Shown: one piece after another, positions 20,262 through 28,903 of the stretch
How the letters are laid out: each line of letters starts with the position of its first letter
How positions within the stretch are numbered: the stretch's first letter is position 1
Assembly: GCF_009870125.1 (NCBI RefSeq)
Contig: NC_046681.1
Location: forward strand, 28,542,001-28,606,000
From: Drosophila pseudoobscura
Taxonomy: Eukaryota; Arthropoda; Insecta; Diptera; Drosophilidae
DNA: 64,000 nucleotides
Direction of reading: 5' to 3'
The notes under the pieces: generated by a model
What the model was told of the DNA's origin: nothing
Databases searched by the model: none
The model's input: only the letters and a program-made list of their open reading frames with translations
Program-made: the position numbers and the translations under genes

Positions 20262-20309
20262 AGCTCAATTTAGTAAGAGTTCTTAGTTTTACAAAAGCAT
20301 TCAACCCAA

Positions 20310-20999
20310 ATGGACACGCTTCAATCAAAAAGAATTAGGTCCACTAGAAAGAAGCAGGATCACGAAGTCATTTTCGGTCTCGAATATTATGTAGTACATA
20401 ATTTAAAACTTAAATGCGGTTTTTCAACTACAAGAAAATTCACTCCAATGATATGGATGCAGCAAAGCAAAAACAATTTCGTCGGTTTAGATAAAGATGA
20501 ATGGATGCAATTGGTTACATACAAAGAGTATATCCAATTGAAACTTGATCAGTATGATTTTTTGATGCCTGATACAATTATAGACCATCCATTATTACCC
20601 ACAATTAAGTGTAATTTTAGATTTCGAAAATCAGATAAGCAGTATGTGTTTATAATAAATCAGTTTGGAAATAAAATTGAATTTGATAGTGAGTCCTGGA
20701 GATCGTTTTTAAGATTAGGCATTTTTTTTACCACATTTTTATGTTGGAATACGATACTTAAGCAACAAATTATATACCTCTACTATAATAATATTATTCC
20801 TAAGTGTGCAGCCTTACAAAAATTTGATGTTCAACTAGCTGATTTAGACGGTACTTATGATAGAAATGTGCAAATAGATTTAACCCGTTTATGCTTTGAA
20901 ATTTCCAAAAAAATGTGTAATCAAATAAAACGCGATGTTCTTGAGTATAAGCAAACACTTTTAAATAAGCAATCATCCCAACATAACAATAGAAAATAA
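20310..20999 (+). CDS. Hypothetical 229-residue protein upstream of integrase
   Basis: Unrecognised. The N-terminus is basic (Lys/Arg-rich, residues 7-17), followed by a beta-rich region with Trp residues (Met-Ile-Trp-Met, Glu-Trp-Met). A hydrophobic segment lies at about residues 132-155 and could be a buried helix or membrane segment. The C-terminus is Lys/Gln/Asn-rich. It is transcribed divergently from the capsid block and is followed by the integrase ATG only 15 bases after its stop, so the two probably share a transcript. Proteins with this position and size occur in other insect Polintons, to my recollection, without known function. Confidence 0.6.
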   Translation: MDTLQSKRIRSTRKKQDHEVIFGLEYYVVHNLKLKCGFSTTRKFTPMIWMQQSKNNFVGLDKDEWMQLVTYKEYIQLKLDQYDFLMPDTIIDHPLLPTIKCNFRFRKSDKQYVFIINQFGNKIEFDSESWRSFLRLGIFFTTFLCWNTILKQQIIYLYYNNIIPKCAALQKFDVQLADLDGTYDRNVQIDLTRLCFEISKKMCNQIKRDVLEYKQTLLNKQSSQHNNRK

Positions 21000-21014
21000 A
21001 AAATTATATTAAAA

Positions 21015-21938
21015 ATGAGTAAGCAACAAGTTGTTAATGAAATACATAAGCCTGCTAGAAGAAATTTTATTCGTCGTAAATTCGTACAAAAGGGAATTAA
21101 TGACACGTGGCAAATCGATTTAGTTGAAATGATACCCTTTTATAAGGAAAACAAAGGATATAGGTACTTGCTGACAGTAATTGACACGTTCTCGAAGTTT
21201 GCATATGCAGTTCCCGTTAAGTCTAAAACAGCTTTAGATGTTTTATCAGCATTGAAGAAAATATTAAAAATATCTAAACATAAACCTAAAAATATTCAAT
21301 CTGATCAAGGAAAGGAGTTTTTTAATGTAGCCTTCGGAGAGTTAATGAAAAAGAATAACATTAACCATTACCATACATATACACACCTTAAAGCATCTAT
21401 TTGTGAACGTTTTAATAGAACATTAAAAAATCGTATGTGGAAAATCTTTAGTATGCAGGGTAATCATACGTGGATTTATATCTTGCATGACTTACTAAAA
21501 GATTATAATAATTCATATCACCGTACTATAAAAATGAGGCCTATAGATGTAAACAAACAAAATGAAGAGTTTATTTTGAAAACAGCTTATAATATTTGTA
21601 AGGTATTTCCTAAACACAAGTTTTCCATTGGTGATCCTGTTAGAATAAGTAAATATAAAGGTATTTTTACAAAGGGCTATGATCCAAACTGGACAGCCGA
21701 AGTTTTTAAAATTTTAAAAGTAAAGTCTACTAATCCTGTAACATATGAGCTGGAGGACTATAAGGGGGAAATGATCAAAGGCTCATTTTATGATCAAGAA
21801 CTCCAAAAAGTTAAAGATGAAAATGCTTTCTTAGTGGAAAAAATACTTAGAAGGAAAAAAGAACAAGTTTTTGTTAAATGGTTAGGTTTCGATGAAACAC
21901 ACAATTCATGGATAGATAAAAAGAGTATATTAAAATAA
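21015..21938 (+). CDS. Retroviral-type integrase with chromodomain (INT)
   Basis: 307 residues, the Polinton integrase that joins element ends to target DNA with a 6-bp stagger. The catalytic acids are visible: Asp35 in Trp-Gln-Ile-Asp-Leu, Asp97 in Gln-Ser-Asp-Gln-Gly, and Glu131 in Ile-Cys-Glu-Arg-Phe-Asn-Arg. Residues about 203-266 form an SH3-like tail (Ile-Gly-Asp-Pro-Val-Arg-Ile). Residues about 272-305 are a chromodomain (Val-Glu-Lys-Ile-Leu, then Val-Lys-Trp-Leu-Gly-Phe and Asn-Ser-Trp-Ile), which may guide insertion to marked chromatin. No N-terminal HHCC zinc domain is seen, and the protein starts directly before the catalytic core. It converges with the polymerase gene, leaving 115 bases between stops. 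Confidence 0.92.
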   Translation: MSKQQVVNEIHKPARRNFIRRKFVQKGINDTWQIDLVEMIPFYKENKGYRYLLTVIDTFSKFAYAVPVKSKTALDVLSALKKILKISKHKPKNIQSDQGKEFFNVAFGELMKKNNINHYHTYTHLKASICERFNRTLKNRMWKIFSMQGNHTWIYILHDLLKDYNNSYHRTIKMRPIDVNKQNEEFILKTAYNICKVFPKHKFSIGDPVRISKYKGIFTKGYDPNWTAEVFKILKVKSTNPVTYELEDYKGEMIKGSFYDQELQKVKDENAFLVEKILRRKKEQVFVKWLGFDETHNSWIDKKSILK

Positions 21939-22053
21939 TTAAGCACGCAAAATATTTATCAGATTTAATTTATTTTTGTGTATTTTTTTACATTGAAATA
22001 TAGTTTTAATTATACACAAATTAAAAATAATAATAATATAATGTTAAATTTAC

Positions 22054-25000
22054 TTATACCATATTTTGTGTATTATTACTAGCACCTAAAATATTTTTAA
22101 TTTCATAGTGATTATGAGCTAATGTTGAAATATTATCAGGTAATATAAATCTTTTGTCATCCTTATAATTTAGACTTATCTTATTTACAATTTCAGTATA
22201 AATTTTATGACCTCTACTTCTAATAACTCTCTGTTGTCCATAATAAGTTTTTTTATGTTTAATGCATTCAATATAATGAGTATGAGTTAATCGTTTAACT
22301 ACTGACTTTTTTACGCCTTTAACCTTTTTTACGTTATAGTCAGTGTTATCATCTTTAGCAATTAAATATGAGTATGCTTTCGCTTTTAATCCTGCAAACG
22401 ACGTCATTATTTTTCCTGCATTTTCGTCTTTCATTAATCCAAGCTCTTTGTTATTAGCGAGATTGATACCGAATCTGTTTGAGGCTAGGTAATTGGATGT
22501 ATCAAAGCGATTAGGATTGAATTTAATTAAATCATAAAAATCTTCTTCTGATGATATAATAAATGAATCTGTATCCATATAGAGTATTTTTGATGATGGA
22601 CATTTTACAGAATGAAAATTATAGAAATAGTCATACATTAACCATTTTGAAAGTTCTAGTACACTAACTCCAATGTATATGGGCTTATCATAAAAAATTC
22701 GGGACTTAGTTGATTCAATGGCAGCCAAATTATCTCCAAAGATTTCAACACTGTGGAAATTATGTCTTGCTATGCGTTGTCTAAACCCTGCTGAGTTTTG
22801 TCTTGACTCATAATGCTTAACTAATGCAACCTCACGACGTTTTTCTACATTCTCCATTGTTTTACCGTAAACGGCATTAACCATTAATTTGTAAAAGTTT
22901 ATCTCAAAGTCATTGCTAGCTAATTTTCTAAGAGATGTATTGAGGTCAATATATGGTTTCAGCCAACAGGACTGATTAAATGATAAAACTCTAGATATTT
23001 TTTCTAAAATCATACCTTGCTCTATACATAACTGTAGCTGCTTCAAATGAATTATATAGTTCTTTTTATCACTTAAGTCAGCTATTAGTTTTGTCTGCTT
23101 TCCTCCTGGTGGAATCTTATTTTCGGGGCAAAAAGGTAAACTATTATGCTTATTATGAATATCATCAGGATATCGCAAATCTACTTCTAAAATATATCCA
23201 ACATCACTAGATGCCGATATGCTAAGAACGTTGAAAGATGAAATTTCATCGTTACTTAGAAATTTAAAATTAGAAAATGGAAGGGGTTGACTCATAGCCC
23301 ATCCATATAAGTTGTTGGCGTCAATATATGAAAGGAAATTTATGGGTTCGTTAGGCTTAAATTTATTATTTAAATATTTGTTATTTGCTGTTGCAATCCG
23401 TTGAGTGCATTGAGTCAATCCTCCACGAACAGCAGTTTTTAAAAAATTATAAATGTCAGGATCACTAACAAGTTCTAATTCTACTCTTGTGTATTTTAAC
23501 ATTGCATCCCATGAAACTGAAGGAGCAGTAACATAATTAATGGGGTCTAACCTGTACACTCGGGAACAAAGACTCCTAAAATTCTCAAATACATCAGCAA
23601 GAATTAAAACATCGCTTTCCAAATATAATTTTAAATAATCTCTAATAGATTTGCAATTAAATGCGTTCCAAACCTTCTGGGCAAAGTTGTAGTCTTCAAC
23701 ACTACATTCCTCATCATTCAGTGAATTATAAAAATTATCTCGCGAAGGAAGCAGGGATTCATCAAATTTTTCAAAACTATCCAAATAATCATAGGGAAAT
23801 ACTCCCTTTCGTCGTAGCATATCAAATTTTTCACCTTGATATTTACTTCTCAAAATTTTAAAATTCGCTATGTTCATATAACTAGCGAGTTTTTCTAAGC
23901 TTGAATTTAAAAATCTATTTGAATCTATATATCTAATTTTATATTGATGAAGATAAGATTCATCGAGCTTACAAATTTGAGTTAACGCAATATATAACTC
24001 TTTATTGCAAGGAATGGGTCTTAGTTCATCTTTTATTGACGTAACAAATAAATGTATATCATAACGAGATAAGTTATGAAAAACTACCGGGAAAAAGGGA
24101 TCGCTTAATCTAAATGTCTGTTTACACAGCTTATGAATAGGACCTACATATTGTCCTGTAAACTGATCAAAGAATTTTTCTCGATCATCATCAGAAATTT
24201 GTTTCTCGCAGGCATAGCATTCACCGTGTTCCTGGTAATCCTCTTCCCAAATGTTAAACTGATAGATTGGTTTTTTATAAGACTTCCAGTACTTCTCATA
24301 AAGTCCATCGGTTTTCATCCTAAGTGCTTGACAAAATTTTTGGATACAATCCGGTCCTGAAATAACGAAATCATAATGTTTATGAGTTTATTGCCTTTGC
24401 TGGAATGTTAAAATATTTACCTTCGTATGTCCACATCTCATTTAGATGTTCATTGTATTTATGTACAATATAAAATGATGCTGCACATGCTGTATGCCTC
24501 TGTGCCATAGTAGTTGATGATTTTGATGGATCATTAAGATTTATATCGTAATTTTCCAAAACTGCTTCGATGTCAGCATAAATTACTACTGGTGGAGATA
24601 GTTTTTTAGAAAAACTTTTGAATACAGTTTTGGTATTAGGTTCAGGATACAAAGCAGCAACTTTTCCACACTCTTTAGTGTCATGTATAGTATTTGTTGT
24701 ACTATAAAATTGCAAGCAGTTCTCGCAAAAATATGCCGTATTATGGGATTTACTATGTTGTGAATAACATAATTTTCTCATGCACGTTATATATGCATAA
24801 TGCATCATTTGCATATTATCACTATTAATTCCAAGCAAGTTTATGTGGTGAGTCCGAATTTTCTTAGTCCTCACTGTGGGTCCCACAACGTTTTTTCCAT
24901 TCTCATCGACTTCATAAACATTGATGCTAAAATCCTCATTTGCTGATTCGAATCGCTTGATTCCTTTGCTTGTTATTGGAAACTCAATTCCGGAAAAATT

Positions 25001-26050
25001 TAATCTTACTCCTTCATAATAAATGATGTCTTGCCGTATGTTTCCGCATCGATAGGATGATGGTATTGTTAACTTATCTCGGGAAATTTTTTTTAATGCT
25101 GCTGTTTGATATATAGTTTTAAGGTGTGTTCCATAGGCTAATGATGCTAAAACACACCACTTGAAACAAAAATCATCGTCATTTTTAACATTTATGAGTG
25201 CATTTCGTGACTTAATTTTTTTGGGAGCTTGGATAAACCTGTTTGCAGCGATATGCTCTAGTTTTATCATGGTAAGTTCAAAATATTTAAAACACTTTAT
25301 TGCCCAACCTGAATCCTTCTCCTGGAATTCACTGCTGAGAGTTATCAAATTTTCTATTGTATCATTTAGATGATCATCAATCAGCTCGTTTTCATATATT
25401 GGGTTGTATGGCGTAATGAAATGCTTCATTGTTTCTGTTAAGCTTTCATCATCAGTGTTTTTAACGTATAATCCATATACTTTTAAATTGTATTTTATGG
25501 ATCTGTACTCACTCATGCAGTGACGCAATAAATTGATAATATCATTTTTGCAATCATAAAAAAACTCTTTTAAATCAATCTGTTCACTTTTATTTGAGTG
25601 AACACGATATGATTTTAAAGGAAATCGCGACTCCGTTGAAATTAAAATAACGTTTTCATTTTCCTCTAGTTGAGCTGCTCTTGCATTCTTATGTTTGTCC
25701 GACATCATATGGCGTCTTTCCCTAGACGAAGGGTAACTTTCACCGCAAATTGAACAGTCAATAATCCTTAGGTCCATCGGAGTATCCAATCGAGGCCGTT
25801 TTGAAGCTCCTGACGTTGAAGCACCTTGAAGATCACTTGAATTAGATCCTTTGCTCATAAGAATCTCAAAAGCATTCCTAGGTCCCAAGCATGCTTCATA
25901 ATGACTATCAAACTCTATTAAGTCGATGGACTTAGAGCAAAGGTCACACACTACATTATTACGCAAATCAGAGCATCTCTCATAATGAGATTGAAACTCT
26001 GAAAAGTCAACGGACTTATCACACATGTTGCACTGAACTTTTGATGCCAT
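22054..26050 (-). CDS. Protein-primed DNA polymerase B (POLB), spliced
   Basis: Two exons, 26050-24421 and 24356-22054, give 1310 residues. The frame closes exactly across a 64-bp phase-1 intron. The N-terminus has two matching C2HC fingers (Cys7/10, His22, Cys26; Cys35/38, His50, Cys54) and a C2H2 finger (Cys99/102, His114/120). Exonuclease motifs follow: ExoI Tyr-Ala-Asp-Ile-Glu (Asp493, Glu495), ExoII Phe-His-Asn-Leu-Ser-x-Tyr-Asp (about 636-643) and ExoIII Tyr788...Asp792. Polymerase motif A is Asp889-Ala-Asn-Asn-Leu-Tyr-Gly, motif B lies at about 1033-1047 (Asn-Ala-Val-Tyr-Gly), and motif C is Tyr-Met-Asp-Thr-Asp at about 1136-1140. These are the family's catalytic residues, so both proofreading and synthesis look intact. 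A Cys-x2-Cys...His-x2-Cys cluster before ExoII (about 590-621) is a degenerate treble clef. It replicates the element from the protein-primed ends. Confidence 0.92.
24357..24420 (-). other. 64-bp intron in the polymerase gene
   Basis: On the minus strand the donor is AAG|GTAAAT and the acceptor is TTATTTCAG|GA. An in-frame stop lies inside the intron (24380-24382), so without splicing the gene would look broken into two. The intron interrupts a Gly codon after its first base. It lies between the ExoI and ExoII regions. Confidence 0.9.
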
Positions 26051-26209
26051 TTTAAGTTTTATTTATTTATTTATTTTTTTTTTTGTATCGAACTAACCAC
26101 TTTCACTATTGAAACAGGACTAAGGGTTTCCTTTTTAAATGGTATCTTTTTAGGCCCCTCCCAAACACCTTCTTAATCTTTTATATCCAAAACAACAGTA
26201 CCTGTTCAC

Positions 26210-26339
26210 AAACCTGTTTCAAACGATCCCTACTGGGTCAATCTAATAATATGAGGGAAAGGTTACAACCTCTATTCTACCTGAAATCCACTTATTCTTT
26301 TTGTGTAATCCTCACGTGGAAGAAACCTGTTTCAAACGA
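26210..26339. repeat. Direct 17-bp repeat upstream of the polymerase gene
   Basis: AAACCTGTTTCAAACGA occurs at 26210-26226 and again at 26323-26339, 113 bp apart, the second inside the right terminal repeat. Related AAACAGG motifs occur nearby (about 26113). They sit 160-290 bases upstream of the polymerase ATG on its strand and could be binding sites for a regulator, but no factor is known. Confidence 0.55.
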
Positions 26340-26517
26340 ATCCTATGATTCTCTTGTAATAAGAGGAAGTGAAATTCAACCAATCAAAAGTAAAACAGAA
26401 ACATTTAAAATAAATAGTGGTTAAATGTGTTATATTTATTATATATGTACATATGTATATATTATTTTTAGAAAAATACATAAAATATTCTTATTATATA
26501 AATATGTATTCGTATTA

Positions 26518-26871
26518 TTAAAATTTCGCCTCAGCTAATTTTACCGCAGCAATTAAGTCATCATCATCTTCGTCCCGAAGTAGTTCCTGGAGTTGAGATC
26601 TTTTATCATCATCCTGATTATCTACTAAATCGAAAATGTTGTCATCATCCGGGAAAATGTATGCTGGATTATCATTATTAGACGTTGCATTCCTTGGGTC
26701 ATCGTCGTCATCATCCCATTTAATGTCACTTAACCAGGTCAAGTTGCTCTCGAGATAGGTTTGAGTCTTAATCCCAAAAATCAAGGACAGGTCTACGGAG
26801 CTCGGCTGAGAGTCCAGATTTATGGTTGATTCCGGTTGGGAATCGATAAAAATGATTTCAAGGTCATCCAT
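26518..26871 (-). CDS. Acidic 117-residue protein, right terminal repeat copy
   Basis: Identical at protein level to the product of 12661-13014, in the opposite orientation, because it lies in the right terminal repeat. It reads inward toward the polymerase gene, which starts at 26050 on the same strand, so the two leftward genes are separated by 467 bp. Its TATA box is at 26924-26930. Function is unknown. Confidence 0.75.
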   Translation of the reverse strand: MDDLEIIFIDSQPESTINLDSQPSSVDLSLIFGIKTQTYLESNLTWLSDIKWDDDDDDPRNATSNNDNPAYIFPDDDNIFDLVDNQDDDKRSQLQELLRDEDDDDLIAAVKLAEAKF

Positions 26872-27267
26872 CGTTGTTGAAAGATTACTAGTTTATGTCC
26901 TAGCTGTTAGCTGTGAGTAGTTATTATATAGGCACTTTGCTATGGGACAGTGGTAGGTACACAAAGGAGGAATATAAATTATAGAGAAAGTAGAAAGGTT
27001 CAAGGGCATCGAAACCGTTTTTCAGGAAACACTTAAAAAATACCTCTAAACTATCACATTAGATTCATTGCAAAGGGATGACCTACCTGTTTGAGGGTTG
27101 TTTGAATCGCAACACGGGACCAATCGTAAAAACAGGTTCATTGACAGTAAGTGGGAGGAGAGAGAATATAAATGAGCGAAGGATCGATTTGAGAGGATTT
27201 TACATGGTTGAGAAACAGGATTAAGATCGAAGTTAGTTCACATTATCGCCGATAGGTGGCGCCACCA

Positions 27268-27751
27268 AGTAGTAAGGATACGGGACAGACGTATATTTAC
27301 TCTAAGTAGCATTAATTAATTTTGATGTCTTCCTATTATAATTTTATTCTTTGCGTGCTCCTATATATATCTCCATTAATTTGTGTTCTCTTACCATTCA
27401 ACCCTCTATACGGACATCTAGATACCCAGGTTTCCAACCTATGTTTTCTATAGGATGTAAATTTCAGAAACTTCACACATTTGTTTTCCCAATTCAATGT
27501 TAATAAAATATCCTATAAGTATTTATTTAACTTGACCAGTTAATAACATAGCAGAAATTGGTTCCCAATTCAATGTTAATAAAATATCTTATAAGTATTT
27601 ATTTAACATGATCACGTAATAACATAGCAATATGATGCACACTTACATTCAACATGTTGCCAAGCTGCACATGCTTAAGCAAATGTTGCTGCAACATGTT
27701 GCGAATTTGGTAATTCAGTGTAAAAAGTCGCTGTCCCGTATCCTTACTACT
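27268..27751. repeat. Subterminal unit, right-end copy
   Basis: Mirror image of 11781-12264, with the internal tip copy at 27268-27288 and the outer tip at 27731-27751. It is part of the right terminal repeat. Confidence 0.9.
27486..27629. repeat. Tandem duplication, right-end copy
   Basis: Mirror image of 11903-12046 in the right terminal repeat. Its inner unit carries the T-for-A difference at 27502. Confidence 0.85.
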
Positions 27752-27757
27752 ATTAGC
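27752..27757. repeat. Target-site duplication, right copy (ATTAGC)
   Basis: Exact copy of 11775-11780 directly after the right end. Removing the element and one copy gives the presumed empty host site. Confidence 0.97.
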
Positions 27758-28847
27758 CACGTTCAACGGGGCGTATGTGCCACGTTATCATCATCATCAT
27801 CGTCAGCATCGACAAGCGATGGTCACTGGCCATCGGCCATCGGCCAGCGGTCGGCGCTTGTCGTTCGGCAATTGTAATTAATTGTTAATGGGCCCCCACA
27901 TAAATATATATAATTTGCTTATTTTGTGCAGCAAATATTTGCTTTAACCGCAAACTTTACCATAGTGGATCGGGGTCCGGGGGGCCCCCAAAGAGTTAAA
28001 ACGACTGCAAATAAACCTGGGGCTGTTGTTTTAATGCTTTTTAAAAACGTTTAATGATAGGGGAGGCAGAGAAGGCCTCCATCAAGTTAATTTACATATA
28101 AAGATTCTCCGAGGGCCTCAATAATGATGAAAGTGATGAAGATTGAATAAAGCCAACGCCAAAGCATGTGGAATAATTTATCATGGTTTCTGTTTTCGTC
28201 TTTTTGTTTGGTTTAATGAAAGCCATATTTTCGTTAATTTAAACAAATTATTTTTGATTTACATTTAATATTATTTAAATGAGGCCCGGAAAGGCGTTGT
28301 AGAACATATGTGGCAAATAAAGAAAGATGACTTGGAATTTGGGCTGCTTTCAGCAACACTTATTTAGGACCAAGTTGACGTCTTCACCGCAGCTGCTCTC
28401 TTTCGAGGGTCCATCCGTCTGTCAGTATGCATTCAAACGTGCAGAGCCAAGAGTTCCACATGGGATCCACATCACTTTATTAGTAAATTCCCCTTGAATA
28501 GGACCTCCTATCGGCCCGTTCTCGGGCTACTCTCTGGGCGAGGTCCCTGATACCTACTCTCTCACCCACAGGAGTACAGCAATGGAATAGGCAAAGGACA
28601 AGAATAACGGCGGCAAGGCACACGCTCAAAATACTCTAAAAATAATCTCACGATACCACATATGCAAATCAATTGGAGAGACAGGGACCTATCTTTTTCT
28701 CTTTCTCAAAATTATAGGATTCCGAAGGACCTTCTTGGGACTATGGCCTATTAAATCTTATCCGTTTTCACGCGTGACCTTCTTTTACAGGCTTTTCTTT
28801 GAAACTCAAGCTACTTATACTTATACGAGAGGGCAAGCCCCCAGCAT

Positions 28848-28903
28848 ATACGCTTCGCTACCCGGCTCACCCCCGGCTCACTCGCTTTGATTGCTCGCGC
28901 AGA
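28848..28903 (+). repeat. Dispersed GC-rich repeat, copy 1
   Basis: It contains CCCCCGGCTCACTCGCTT (28870-28887), which recurs exactly at 51642-51659 and, inverted, at 56056-56089. Copies 1 and 3 also share GCGCAGA downstream (30 of 34 positions match over the core) and GCTTCG 12 bases upstream of it. An unidentified old repeat family is likely. Confidence 0.6.

Larger units (their letters stand above)
11781..27751. mobile_element. Complete Polinton/Maverick element
   Basis: A 15971-bp element bounded by 1479-bp inverted repeats and a perfect 6-bp target duplication. It encodes the Polinton hallmark set: protein-primed DNA polymerase B, retroviral-type integrase, A32/FtsK-HerA-like packaging ATPase, adenovirus-type cysteine protease and capsid proteins. 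Nearly identical end repeats (one mismatch seen, at 12030 against 27502) and open reading frames throughout point to a recent insertion. Its base composition is clearly more AT-rich than the flanking host DNA. It belongs to the class of large DNA transposons that are thought to be able to form virions. Whether it is fixed in the species or still active cannot be seen here. Confidence 0.97.
26273..27751 (-). repeat. Right terminal inverted repeat (1479 bp)
   Basis: Reverse complement of 11781-13259, ending in TCCTTACTACT at 27751, immediately followed by the ATTAGC target duplication. It carries the second copy of the acidic-protein gene, pointing inward (leftward), and the mirrored internal tip copy at 27268-27288. 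Confidence 0.97.

Noticed and set aside
22054..26050. Polymerase as two separate genes or a broken gene
   Set aside because: The in-frame stop lies in a 64-bp intron with consensus splice sites, and the reading frame and motif order continue exactly across it.
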